64,000 bases of DNA, taken from Collybia mongolica (lineage: Eukaryota; Basidiomycota; Agaricomycetes; Agaricales; Clitocybaceae). A program made the position numbers and the translations under genes. Of the stretch, positions 49,850-62,185 are shown one piece after another; position 1 is the first letter of the stretch; the number at the start of each line of letters is the position of its first letter. Under the pieces are notes generated by a model. That model did no database searches and was not told where the DNA came from. It saw only the letters and a program-made list of their open reading frames with translations. Location of the stretch: contig JAAXNY010000005.1 of NCBI GenBank assembly GCA_013420905.1, positions 1,054,001 through 1,118,000 on the forward strand, written 5' to 3'.

Positions 49850-52800
49850 TTGAAACCTGCGAGCAGCAGCAGAAGTAGCAGCAGGCAAAGCGTTATTAGC
49901 AGCAAAGATTTCCAAGACGCAGAAGAGCAACCGAGACTCTCAGTAGTCATACAAACAGTAGAAACGCCCACCACGCCAAAACCAAAGGCAGAAAGTTCCA
50001 AAGGAAAGGAACCAGAGAAACCACCGAAACCCAAATCACCAGACTCCCCGATACCACCTGACTCTGACGTAGAGATGGCAGATGAACAAAGACCCACCGA
50101 AATCAAACTTAGCTCACCAAACATCTTCGATGGAAATCAAAAAATGACAAAGGACTTCGTCCTTGATTGCAAAATGTATTTGCAAGCAAACGACAGAATT
50201 TATGATACGGATTGGAAGAAGATCCTTTATGTACTTTCATACATGAAAGGAGGAACAGTAGGACCATGGAAGAAGTCCTGGTACGGAGAGAATAGTGATC
50301 ACCCAGGAACCTTTACAACATTCATGACAACAATTGAAGAAGCGTTCTCTACTCCAGATGAAGCGGGAGACGCTAGACAAACCTTGAAGACACTGCGCAT
50401 GACAGGAAACATGACAGCAGATGATTACATTGCGGAATTTAAATCAGCCGCATCAGAAAGCAAGATCACCAAGAGTGAAGCACTTGTCGAATATTTCATG
50501 GAAGGAATACCTCCTTCTCTGATGCAGAAGATTCTAACAATGGACAACCCACCGACCACCATCAAGGGTTGGTATGAAAAGGCATCTATATTCGATACTC
50601 AATACAGATGTGCAAAATCGATTGTAGCACGCATTAAAGGAAATACAGGAAAAACTATGGGAGGAAACGGTGGGAAAAAGTACAATTTCCAATGAAACAA
50701 TCCCAAATACGTCCCAAACAATAGCAGAGATCCAAACGCAATGGATATCGATCGACTAACCATCCAAGAAAGGGATGAACACATGAAACAAGGACTATGT
50801 TTCGAATGTCATAAATATGGACATCGAGCATCAGATCATAAAGCAGGAGGATCAATCCCACAAACTCAACGAAAAGAAGAACCAAAGATACCAATGAAAG
50901 GCAAAGACACCTACATGAAGATCTGAGCACTTATGGCAGAGTTAGATGAAGAAGAGAAAGAAGTCGCTCTAAAGAATATGGAGGACGAGGGTTTTTAAAG
51001 AGGCAGACTGAATTGATGTCAGTACCTGCCGAAAACTATTCCATTACACTGTCACCCTAATATTAGGAGAAATGAATCGACAATCTCTATCTATTCCAAT
51101 TACGGTGATTGAAGAACGGAAAAACGTCGAAACCCAAGCAATCGGACTTATTGATTGTGGAGCCGGAGGAATTTTTATCAACAAAACATTTGTCGAAGAA
51201 AACAACATACAGACAACCCCTTTGAGGAAATCATACTCGGTCAGAAACGTAGACGGAACAAAAAACCAATCAGGAAACATTACAGATTGCATATGGACCA
51301 AGATTCGAATTGGAGATGAAGAGATCTGAATCCGACTATTAGTTAGCGGATTAGGAAAAGAAAACATCATTCTCGGATTACCATGGTTAAAACGACACAA
51401 TCCTAAAATTGATTGGAAAAAGGAACACTCGACTTTGAATCAGGAATCAAGAAAGGAGTTCTTTCGGAAGCAATCCGAAGAAATCTGGAAATCTGACAAA
51501 TGAAATTGACACAGCAATATCCCAAGGCAACGGCAATAGAAGTACAGGAAGAATACCCAGAAGAAATCTCAAGGAATCAACCCCTTGAAGATTGGCAACC
51601 GATTCTTTTAAAAATCAATGAAGAAGATGATGAACCTGAAGTCAATCTATTCAGGACATATATCTACCCAGAAGATAACGAAGAAGAATCCATTTGGATA
51701 AGGGCAAAAACATCGATATCACAGGAATTAGAGCACAAGGCAGAAACCGAAGATCAGAAACCAAAGAAGACGCTACCGAAATTCTATCAAGAATATGCGT
51801 CATTATTTGACAAAACAGATTCGGAAAGAATGCCAATACGACGGCCATGGGATCATGCAATAGATTTAAAATCCGATTTCATTCCAAAAGATTGTAAAAT
51901 CTATCCTATTAGTCCAGCGGAACAAGGAAAACTCGATGAATTCATTGATGAAAACATGCGAAAAGGATATATCCGACCATCGAAATCTCCACAAGCATCA
52001 CCCTTCTTCTTTGTATCAAAGAAAGACTCAGCAAAACTTCGACCAACACAGGATTACAGAAGACTAAACGAAGGAACAATAAAGAACGCATACCCTTTAC
52101 CACTAGTAGGGGAGCTTCTTGACAAACTGAAAGGGGCAAAATACTTCACAAAACTGGATTTACGATGGGGATATAACAACGTTCGAATCAAAGAAGGCAA
52201 TGAATGGAAAGCGGCATTTAAAACAAACAGGGGTTTATTCGAACCACTTGTTATGTTTTTCGGTTTATGCAACTCGCCAGCAACATTTCAAAATATGATG
52301 AACAACATATATGCAGTAGAGATTGATGAAGGATGGATCCTGATCTATATGGACAACATCCTCATTTACTCCAACAACATCGATGATTTACAAAGAAAAA
52401 CCTTGAAAGTCTTAGACAAATTAAAGGAGAATGACCTATACCTGAACTTGGACAAATGTGTATTCGAAGCCACAGAAATCGAATACTTGGGATTAGTCAT
52501 CAAAGAAAATCAGATAGGCATGGAACCCACCAAATTGGCAGGAATTGCAGATTGGCCAGTCCCAACAACAGTGAAACAAGTCTGATCCTTCCTTGGATTT
52601 GCAAACTTCTACCGAAAATTCATTGGACATTATGCCGAAATTAGCAAACCATTAACAAATTTGACAAGGAAAGACATCAAATGGAAATGGACTCAAGAAT
52701 GTCAGGAAGCATTCGATGGATTAAAACGGAAATTCCTGAAATCACCCGTTCTTATGATGCCAGACAAGAACAAACCATTCCATATCAAATCAGATGCGTC

Positions 52801-54677
52801 AAAATGGGCTACAGGAGCAGTAATACAACAACAGAATGACAATGGAGAATGGCACCCATGTGGATATATTTCACATTCATTCACAGAAACTGAACAGAAT
52901 TATGAGATCTATGACAGAGAATTACTAGGCATTATTCGAGCCCTAAAGACATGGAGACACTATCTCGAAGGATCTCAATTCCCAACAGTAATTCTTTCAG
53001 ATCATAAAAACTTAACCTATTTCAGAACAGCACAAAAACTAAACCAATGACAAGCAGGATGGAGTTTATTCCTCTCACAATTCGATCTCAAATTGGTACA
53101 CACACCCAGAACACGGATGATACAATCTGACGCTTTATCAAGAAGATCAGATTATGTCAACACGGAAGATACAGACAACGAAGATCGGATTTTGTTACCA
53201 GACAACATTTTCATTAAAATGATTGATATAGGTTTACAAGAAGATTTGAAGAAATCAGTTGAAAAAGACGAATTATTTGCAAAGTCAATCGAAGCATTGA
53301 AGGAAACAGGAACACCACTGATTAAATCAAATTTATTTGATTGGAAATTTGAAGATGGATTTCTGTTTCTCAAAAACAGATGTTATGTAGGACCAGATGC
53401 AAAACTGCGACGAGAAATAGTGTGAAGATACCATGACACAAAACCAGGAGGACACCCAGGTCAATATAAAACGCAAGAATTGATCAGTCGCGAATACTGG
53501 TGGCCAGGCATGGGAGTGTTTATTAAAAATTACATTGACGGTTGCGCCACCTATCAACAAATGAAGGTAAACACACACCCAACAAGGCCGGGACTAATAC
53601 CAATTGCAACAAATGGAACACCATGTCCTTTCTCATTTGTCACAGCAGATTTCATCACAGATTTACCAGAAAATGACGGAAAAGACAGCCTCATGGTCGT
53701 GGTAGACCATGGCCTTATGAAGGGGGTAATTTCTATCCCTTGTACCAAAACAATTGACACTTTAGGAACGGCAAATCTTTACCTGGAACACGTTTACAAA
53801 AGATTCGGATTACCCGACACCTTTTTATCCGATCGAGGTCCTCAATTCGCGGCCAAAGTCTTCAAAGAATTAGGAAAACTCCTCGGAATAAAGCTTGTAA
53901 TGAGCATGGCGTATCATCCACAAACAGATGGGGAAACAGAGAGATTAAATTAAGAACTCAAAATCTACTTTCGCATGTTCTGTCAGAACAATCCAGCGAT
54001 ATGGAAGGATCTCAATCCAATAGCAGAATTTGCGCATAACCAAAGAACACATTCCACAACAAAGAAATCCCCATTCTTCCTCATGATGGGATACGAACCA
54101 CAGGCAATTCCATCAGCATTCCAGAAGATGAATGTTCCAAGTGTAGAACAGCAGATGATTGAACTAAACAGAGCACGAGAAGAAGCAATAGCAGCACATG
54201 ATCTGGCAAGAAGAAAAAGTAGCGGAAAGAACAACAAGAGGCTTCAATCCATTCAAACAAGGAGAACATGTCTGGTTAGAAGGAACAAATCTTCGAATCC
54301 CCTATCCTTCAAGGAAACTAGCACCAAAAAGAGAAGGACCTTTCGAAATTCAAGAAGTCCTCGGACCAGTGACATACAAATTGAAACTTCCATCTCAATG
54401 GAGAATTCACCCTGTGTTTCATGCATCTCTTCTCACACCGTATAAGGAAACCGATACTCACGGACCTAACTTCTTAGAACCCTCACCGGATCTTGTGAAC
54501 CAAGAAGAAGAATATGAAGTAGAAGGAATTATAAATCACCGACAACAAGGCTGAGGCTTCCAATACCTCGTGAAGTGGAAAGATTACTCATCCGCACACA
54601 ACACGTGGGAGCCTGAAAAACACTTAAAAAGAGCTCAGACGATACTTCAATCCTACCAGAAGCTACATCGCCTCTAA
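49850..54677 (+). pseudogene. Gag-pol of outer chromovirus, broken
   Basis: Gag (SSPNIFDGNQKMTKDFVLDC) is followed by a zinc-knuckle-like CFECHKYGHRASDH lacking the final Cys. Protease: GLIDCGAGGIFIN. RT from about 51830: [20 protein letters not shown]; the active site reads YMDN instead of YxDD at about 52348. RNase H includes [13 protein letters not shown]. Integrase includes YWWPGMGVFIKNYIDGCATY, where the second Cys of the zinc motif is replaced by Tyr, and SDRGPQFAAKVF. The chromodomain reads FQYLVKWKDYSSAHNTWEP. In-frame stops: TGA at 50693, 50924, 51327, 52583, 53048, 53423 and 54552; TAA at 53951. Frame changes occur at 51420-51500 and near 54200; a gag-pol frame change near 51000 may be natural. 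The gag start is not resolved. Confidence 0.93.
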
Positions 54678-54728
54678 CCAGCTATCATCTTTTATTGCTC
54701 TCAACAAGTTTCAAAACCTTTCACAAAC

Positions 54729-55742
54729 ATGTCGTCTCCCAACGTCAACAACTTCTATATCACCACTGCCACTCCTCTCACCACTCCTCCCAACACCCCG
54801 ATCGTAAACATCGCATCCCAAGAACGTCTTGAATTGGCTACAAAAATCATACATTGTCAGAAATTCTTATTGTGGTTCATGCACGAAGAACATCATGAAC
54901 GAATGATTCAAGCATTCAACAACCCACCATACGACCAACTCATCAAATTAGTCAAAAAATATTTAGAGATCAGGAACATGCTGTACAATCAAACGGCAGA
55001 CATCAGTCGGATTCTCGACCAAACCACTGAAGAGCTAGTAGACACACAAGAATTCCGAATTTTAGAAGATCTAATCCCATTACTACAAGATGGAATTCGA
55101 TTACCCACATCTACTCCTTCAACACCAACAGAATCTACTGAAACAAATCATACAGTCAACAAAGAAATACAGACATCCCCTCCTAGAACTCCAACACCAT
55201 CGACTACAAATTCCCCTAATTATCAGACTGAACCACTCCCGATCCCGCCCTTTTGCAAACCATCCCCTGCATCATCGAAACATTCCACTCCTGATCCAGC
55301 AGACATGGTTCCAAACAAAGAAGTATTTAAATATTTAAAAGGACGAAAAGCCACAAAATCAGTCATCAAAAAGAAGAAATCACCCAAACCGATTAAATAC
55401 ACATTGAACCTGCTCAATTATGCCGGAAGTCGAGAAAATCCTATCGACCTCACTCAAGTCAAAAGAACACTCATGAACAAAAATGTATTATGTTCTAGAT
55501 GCCTCAACTTCGGACACTCGTCGATACACTGTGAAAAACAATATTGCCCAATTTGTTTTCAACCGGCACTGGGACATCGTCGCGACCAATGTCCTCAAAG
55601 ACCTCAAACTAGAACAGTAGGACATTATCAAATGTGGCAATGGTTTGGTGAAGAGTATGAAGAAGTAGATGATGGGATTGACGATCCTTTTGACTATCCA
55701 GAAGCCATCGCCAACATGACGGGAGAACCTATCGATTACTAA
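54729..55742 (+). CDS. Third ORF of the outer element, zinc-knuckle protein, intact
   Basis: 337-codon ORF starting at ATG, between pol and the 3' LTR of the outer chromovirus. The first ~120 residues look helical (QERLELATKIIHCQKFLLWF, then IKLVKKYLEIRNMLYNQTAD). A serine/threonine/proline-rich linker follows, then a basic patch (KGRKATKSVIKKKKSPKPIK), the motif SRENPIDLT, and two adjacent zinc-binding motifs: CSRCLNFGHSSIHC (CCHC knuckle) and CPICFQPALGHRRDQC. The C-terminus is acidic. No membrane segment or signal peptide, so it is not an envelope protein. Unlike gag-pol it has no internal stop although it still contains CGA codons. The zinc knuckles suggest nucleic-acid binding; the function is unknown. 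Confidence 0.75.
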   Translation: MSSPNVNNFYITTATPLTTPPNTPIVNIASQERLELATKIIHCQKFLLWFMHEEHHERMIQAFNNPPYDQLIKLVKKYLEIRNMLYNQTADISRILDQTTEELVDTQEFRILEDLIPLLQDGIRLPTSTPSTPTESTETNHTVNKEIQTSPPRTPTPSTTNSPNYQTEPLPIPPFCKPSPASSKHSTPDPADMVPNKEVFKYLKGRKATKSVIKKKKSPKPIKYTLNLLNYAGSRENPIDLTQVKRTLMNKNVLCSRCLNFGHSSIHCEKQYCPICFQPALGHRRDQCPQRPQTRTVGHYQMWQWFGEEYEEVDDGIDDPFDYPEAIANMTGEPIDY

Positions 55743-55776
55743 AGCTGGGATGCTTTAGAGATAGAGAGGGGGTAAT

Positions 55777-56325
55777 TGTAAGGGGAACACCCTTACCGAC
55801 TCCGTTTTCAATTTTCCGACAACATTCCCGACCATACGAACGTTCGGGAACGCTCCCCATTCCCGACTGTAGTCACCGACTACTTTACTGACAAGTCGTT
55901 ACTGACAACAACCCGAGTCAAACCCGACTCACCCACTCACTCACACCACACTCGTTACCACCCCGCTCCCTTTACCGACTCTCGTTAGACGTTTCCGAAC
56001 GCGGACGCGGGCGCGGCTTGTCGGGATCACTGCGGCGCGCCCACGTGATCCTTTACCAACAACGCGTGCCCTCGTACCATCCCGGGAACGTGTAGTTAAT
56101 GTAGGAACATCATATATAGCCTGTACACCTGGCTGGAGGACCCTTAGAGAATTCTCTTAGGATCCCCTCCACCAGGTGAGTAGTACATATGTCGTACAAG
56201 TGAATACATCAACTTAGGATCCCCTCCACCAGCTCCGAGTTAGAATTCCCGACCCCGACCTCCGTCACTCGGTAATCGTCGTCGGACTCTGCGCAACTCA
56301 GTAACCCGGCGGAGTTGCCCTTACA
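55777..56325 (+). repeat. 5' LTR of inner element
   Basis: 549 bp, CpG-rich. CATATATA at 56111-56118 lies about 30 bp before AGAGAATTCT (56146-56155), the inferred transcript start. No difference from the 3' copy was found by reading. Confidence 0.95.
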
Positions 56326-56327
56326 TT

Positions 56328-56337
56328 AGAATTCTCT
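56328..56337 (+). other. Candidate self-priming primer-binding site, inner element
   Basis: AGAATTCTCT, starting three bases after the LTR end, is the exact complement of AGAGAATTCT at 56146-56155 in the LTR. Spacing and geometry are the same as in the outer element, although the sequence is unrelated. Confidence 0.6.
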
Positions 56338-56477
56338 CCCCAGAGAGAGGCCGTAGATTGCGCAAACGACGCGCAGAAGAATTCAGCGAAGGTAGACCGC
56401 CGAAACGACCCCGCACCCGTTCCGCACAATCCTCCCCCTCACCCAACAAACATACCAACTGCAATCTGCCCGACAGG

Positions 56478-59400
56478 ATGTCCGAACCCGACCGCTTCCG
56501 AGCGTTAGAAGAGGAACTCGGACGCATGCAGGAGGCTATGCACAAACAGTCGGAGGACTTTGCAAACCTCAACTGCAACTTTCAAATGTTGATGGATTGT
56601 CTGGAACCCGCACCCGCAGCTACACCGCCGCCTGAGGCCGCACCCCAACCACAACAACCGAATGTAGCACCACCCCCGAGCCCGACCGCACGGGCTCAAG
56701 CGACACCTTCCCCCACTCCCTCCAACACCACTCCTGCCTTTCAGGCGGAAACCCGACTCAAACCTTCCTCTCTCCGACCCGCACTACCCCCAACCTTTGA
56801 CGGGTCTCGAACCAAAGGCCGCGCATTTATTCAAGCGTGCGAGCTTTACATCAAACTGGTACTGCACCAGTTCGAAGACCAACTAGTGGGAATCTGATGG
56901 GCGTTCACATTCATGCAGACGGGAAGGGCCTACTACTTTGCCGACCGAGCGCTGAGGCACGAGGAATCCACGGGCCAACCGAAATATCTGGCCTGGGACA
57001 CCTTCAAGGCGGATTTCGCCGCCAACTTCTATGTCCAAGGGGAGGCGCAGAAGGCCATGACGCGATTAGAAACCGCATTGTATCATCAAGGGAACCAAAC
57101 AGTAGACGAGTATACCGACGAATTCCGCGACCTGGTGGACAAGTCGGGATACAAGGAAGGCCTCACCATCGTGGTCAAGTATCGGAAGGGCCTCAACCCT
57201 GCTATCCAGTCCCAGATAGCAATGATGACGCACGGAAGACCTGGGGAGAATGACCCCGACGCATGGTACGCCGCTGCGATGTGCTGCGACGACAACCGCC
57301 TGGACAACGAAGCGTTCATGAGTACGCGGAACACTCACAACCCAACCCCTACGTACTTGGGTCTTTCCATGGCAAGGTTACTGACCAAACCCGCGCCCCG
57401 TGCGATGCCTCTCACAATTCCGCCACCACGAACCAATCCCGCCGCCGCCGCCCCCCTTCATCCAGGGATTCCAATGGACATAGACACGAGCCGAACGCAG
57501 GCAAAGCCTGTTCTCTGCTTCCGCTGCGGAGGACAAGGACACCTACGACGGGATTGCCCCCAAGGCTTTGACACAAGGTTCATGACGCGGGATGAGAAAG
57601 AGGAGTTTGTCCAGCAGGCCTTGGTGGACCTAGACATGCACATTGCCCAAACCCGACTGGTCCCAACACAGGAGGAGGAAGCAGAAGAGGAGGCAGAGGA
57701 TTTTCCGACTTGCAGCGGGTGAACAGTACGCCCCCGCTGACGAGCGGTAGTAGATACCATTGTTTAGATGTGGAGGAAATACACGATTGCCCCCCGCCGT
57801 CTGAACCTACTACCGAAGTCGTACCCTCAAACCCGACAAGTCGGAAAACGCGGATTCCGCGTTGGGAGCGCAGGCTTCCGAAGGAATACACAGTCGCAGC
57901 GATCCCAGGGGCCAGATCGCTAGACTTAAAGGTAGAGCTCCAAACTACAGACACGGGAGAAACGTTCGGAGTGACAGGATTAGTGGACTCGGGCGCAACG
58001 GGGATGTTCATCCACAAGGATTACATTGAGAAACACCGGATTGCAACTCGGAAATTACAGCAGCCAGTCACGGTATACAATGTTGACGGGACTCCGAACA
58101 AAGCGGGCTCTATCAGTGAAATAGCGGAACTGGTTCTACGCTACAAAGGTCATTCGGAATGAACCACCTTCGCGGTCACACACCTCGGGATGCACAACCT
58201 CATCCTAGGTTACACCTGGCTCAAGGAGCATAACCCGGAGATAGACTGGACAACAAATGAGGTGAAACTCAGTCAGTGTCCAGCCAAGTGTCAGGTATGC
58301 ACTGAGGAAGTCAAGGCGGAAACTAGGGAGAAGCGGAAAATGGAAGCGCAAATCAATTCATGCTGAGCGGGACTCTTCCCGAACGCGGGTACTGACGAAG
58401 AGGAAGATACCAACTCGGAAAACCCAAACCCGCTTTCCGAACTCCTAGAAGAGGGTGACTGCATCTTTGCAGTGAGTCTACGGGACCCAAACCACACAGA
58501 AAAGCAGACAAAGGGACCGGAAGAGATGTGTCGAGCAATCCTGAACATATCCCAGAGGCTAGCGGAAGCCTTCCATCGAAACTCCCAACCCGCCAAGTCG
58601 TTTCGCGAGACAGCGCCTGCCTACGTACACAAATTCGAGGACATGTTCTCGAAAACATCCTTCGACACACTTCCCGACAAGCGGTCTTGGGACCACGCCA
58701 TTGAACTCATTCCTGAAGCCAAATCCCGATCGTGCAAGGTCTACCCCTTGTCGGTCACGGAACAGGAAGAGTTGGACAAGTTCCTCGAGGAGAACCTGTC
58801 GTCGGGACGCATCCGCCCCTTGAAATCCCCAATGGCCGCACCATTCTTCTTCATCAAGAAGAAGGATGGCTCCCTCCGACCCGTTCAAGATTACTGAGTA
58901 CTGAACGGAATGACGATCAAGAACACATACCCCCTTCCGCTGATTTCCGAGCTCATCAACCAACTGCGCAGGGCCAAGTACTTTACCAAGCTGGACGTCC
59001 GCTGGGGTTACAACAATGTGCGGATTAAGGAAGGAGACGAGTGGAAGGCGGCGTTCCAAACAAATCGAGGATTGTTCGAACCCCTGGTAATGTTCTTCGG
59101 ACTCACAAACTCACCCGCTACGTTCCAAACGATGATGAACGAAATCTTTCAGGATCTCATCACCGCCGGTGTAGTCTGTGTGTACATTGACGATATCCTC
59201 ATCTACACAAAAACCCAAGCGGAACATCAACGGGTCACTCAGGAAGTCCTCAAACGTTGTCGGGAACACAAGTTATTCCTCAAACTTGACAAATGCGAGT
59301 TCAAACAAGAGCGGATCGAGTACCTGGGACTTATCATCTCAGCGGGAAAGACAGAAATGGACCCCGTCAAGGTCAGCGGTATAGTGGACTGGCCAGTGCC

Positions 59401-61621
59401 AACCAACAAGAAGGAAGTACAATCGTTCCTAGGATTTACTAACTTCTACCGGCGCTTCATAGAGGGTTTCTCCCACCACACCCGACCACTCTTTGACCTG
59501 ACGTGGAAGGACGCGGCGTGGAAGTGGGGCGAGGCGGAACAAGCGGCATTTGAAGAGTTGAAGGCACGAGTGGCATCCCGACCGGTATTGATGTTCCCCG
59601 ACAACGACCGCCCTTACCGCATCGAGGCCGACTCGTCGGATTTCACAACTGGCGCGGTATTGTCCCAACTCAGTCGGGAAGATGAGAAGTGGCATCCGGT
59701 GGCCTTCATGTCCAAAAGTCTCAATGCGGTCGAGCGGAACTACGAGATCCACGACAAGGAGATGTTGGCTATCATTCAGGCATTGGAGGAATGGAGACAC
59801 TTCCTAGAAGGAGCCCGACACCCATTCGAGGTATGGACTGACCACAAGAATTTAGAATACTTTCGGTCAGCCCAGAAACTCAACCGCCGACAAGCCCGCT
59901 GGTCTCTGTACCTCTCCCACTTCGACTTCTCCTTACATCACAAACCCGGAAGGAGTATGGGTAAACCTGACGCTCTCTCGCAACGCGCTGACCATTCGGA
60001 TGGAGCAGAAGACAATAAGGACATTGTCCTCCTCAAACCCGAGCTGTTCACAATACGCGCACTCGAAGGAATCAGGGCGGAAGGTGAGGAAAAGGATGTG
60101 ATGAAGGACATTCGGCGCGGAAATCGAGGCGGACATTTGGAGGACTCGGTAGCAGAGGCGGCAAAGAAACTCTGACAGGGAAAAGGCAAGTCAGTCCACA
60201 GCGCAGAGTGGCGGGAGGAACAAGAGGTACTGTATTTCCGCGGTCGGATTTATGTTCCTAACTTCGCAGACCTCCGCCGATGCATTGTGGAACAACACCA
60301 CGACACTTGAGTGGCGGGACACGCGGGGAGATGGAAAACGTTGGAATTGGTGTCCCGCAACTACTGGTGGCCTCAGATGTTGCGGTATATCGGTCAGTAC
60401 TGTCAGACGTGCGACCTATGTCTCCACACGAAGATACAGCGTCAATTACCGATCGGAGAGTTACACCCGCTGGAAATCCCGAACACCCGCTGGGAGACTA
60501 TCAGCGTGGACTTCATCGGCGCACTCCCCGAATCGGAAGGATTTGACGTGGTCATGGTAGTAGTCGAGTCGGTGGCGAAGCGGTCTCACTTCATACCCAC
60601 CCACACCACCATTACCGCACTGGGAGCCGCCCGCCTGTACTTGAAGGAGGTTTGGAAACACCATGGACTACCGAACGCGGTGGTATCCGACCGAGGACCG
60701 CAATTCGTAGCGGAGTTCATGCAAGAACTTTACCAACTACTTGGGATTAAACTGACGTCATCCACCACCTACCACCCACAAACGGACAGGCAAACCGAGC
60801 GCGTAAACCAAGAACTCGAGCAATACCTGTGGCTGTTTGTAAGCGAGAGGCAGAACAACTGGAACGAACTCCTACCGCTCGCCGAATTCCAGTACAACAA
60901 CCATGTTCACGCCTCCACACAGCACACGCCCTTCTTCCTAGACACTGGCAGACACCCGCGCATGGGATTTGAACCTCAGACGGAACCCGCCCGACTAGAG
61001 ACGGTCGGGGAATTCACACAACGGATGGAATCCGCGCTAGAGGAGGCACGATCAGCACTAGCCAAGGCCAAGGAAGATATGACGCAGTACTACAATCGCC
61101 GACACCGACCAACGCCCGAATATCAGGTCGGTGATCTGATGTACCTAGACTTAACGGACATTCCCATCAGTCGGCCAACGCGGAAACTAGCCCACCGCTA
61201 TGTAGGACCTTACCCGATCACAGAGCAGATAGGTACACACGCGTACCGACTGAAACTTCCAAGGTCCATGTCGCGCATCCACCCGGTGTTCCATGTGGTG
61301 AAACTACTTCCCGCGCCCGCCGACCCAATTCCCGGAAGACGCCCGACAACCATTCCGCCGCCCGTGTTAGTGGATGGAGAGGAGGAATACGAAGTGGGAG
61401 ATATACGGGATAGTCGGGTTAGCAGAGGAAAGTTGTACTACCTAGTATCCTGGAAGGGGTACGGGTACGAACACAACTCCTGGGAACCCGCCGAGAATGT
61501 TCATGCAGATGAACTGGTCAGCGAGTTCCACAGGGCAAATCCTCAAGCGCCCCGACGACTCCCGCGTGCCCAATTTGATTCTATCCCTTTCCGACCATTG
61601 CGCGAGGTCGTGCAATCCTAG
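56478..61621 (+). pseudogene. Gag-pol of inner chromovirus, interrupted only by TGA codons
   Basis: Gag starts MSEPDRFRALEEELGRMQEA and ends in a CCHC knuckle (CFRCGGQGHLRRDC). Pol follows in the -1 frame with a short overlap at 57710-57722. Protease: GLVDSGATGMFIHK. RT contains an intact active site (VCVYIDDILIYT). RNase H: RIEADSSDFTTGAVLSQLSR. Integrase: YWWPQMLRYIGQYCQTCDLC and VSDRGPQFVAEFMQELYQLL. The terminal chromodomain reads YYLVSWKGYGYEHNSWEPAE. In-frame TGA codons occur at 56895 in gag and at 58160, about 58364, 58895, 60173 and about 60308 in pol. There is no TAA, TAG or indel. The stop is TAG at 61619. Confidence 0.93.
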
Positions 61622-61632
61622 AGGGGGGGTAA

Positions 61633-62181
61633 TGTAAGGGGAACACCCTTACCGACTCCGTTTTCAATTTTCCGACAACATTCCCGACCATACGAACGTT
61701 CGGGAACGCTCCCCATTCCCGACTGTAGTCACCGACTACTTTACTGACAAGTCGTTACTGACAACAACCCGAGTCAAACCCGACTCACCCACTCACTCAC
61801 ACCACACTCGTTACCACCCCGCTCCCTTTACCGACTCTCGTTAGACGTTTCCGAACGCGGACGCGGGCGCGGCTTGTCGGGATCACTGCGGCGCGCCCAC
61901 GTGATCCTTTACCAACAACGCGTGCCCTCGTACCATCCCGGGAACGTGTAGTTAATGTAGGAACATCATATATAGCCTGTACACCTGGCTGGAGGACCCT
62001 TAGAGAATTCTCTTAGGATCCCCTCCACCAGGTGAGTAGTACATATGTCGTACAAGTGAATACATCAACTTAGGATCCCCTCCACCAGCTCCGAGTTAGA
62101 ATTCCCGACCCCGACCTCCGTCACTCGGTAATCGTCGTCGGACTCTGCGCAACTCAGTAACCCGGCGGAGTTGCCCTTACA
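61633..62181 (+). repeat. 3' LTR of inner element
   Basis: 549 bp, preceded by a purine tract (AGAGGGGGGG) and followed by the target copy GTAAT. Appears identical to 55777-56325. Confidence 0.95.
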
Positions 62182-62185
62182 GTAA

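Larger units (their letters stand above)
55777..62181 (+). mobile_element. Inner Ty3/gypsy chromovirus nested in the outer element
   Basis: GC-rich gypsy element with 549-bp LTRs beginning TGTAAGGG and ending CCCTTACA, an 8-bp inverted repeat. Target duplication GTAAT lies at 55772-55776 and 62182-62186. The insertion point is the exact junction of the outer element's purine tract and 3' LTR, so the T of the second target copy is also the first base of that LTR. The two LTRs appear identical, which implies a very recent insertion. It encodes gag and pol with a chromodomain and lacks a third ORF. Confidence 0.96.

Noticed and set aside
54729..55742. Third ORF as an envelope gene
   Set aside because: No signal peptide, membrane segment or cysteine-rich ectodomain; the zinc knuckles point to nucleic-acid binding.
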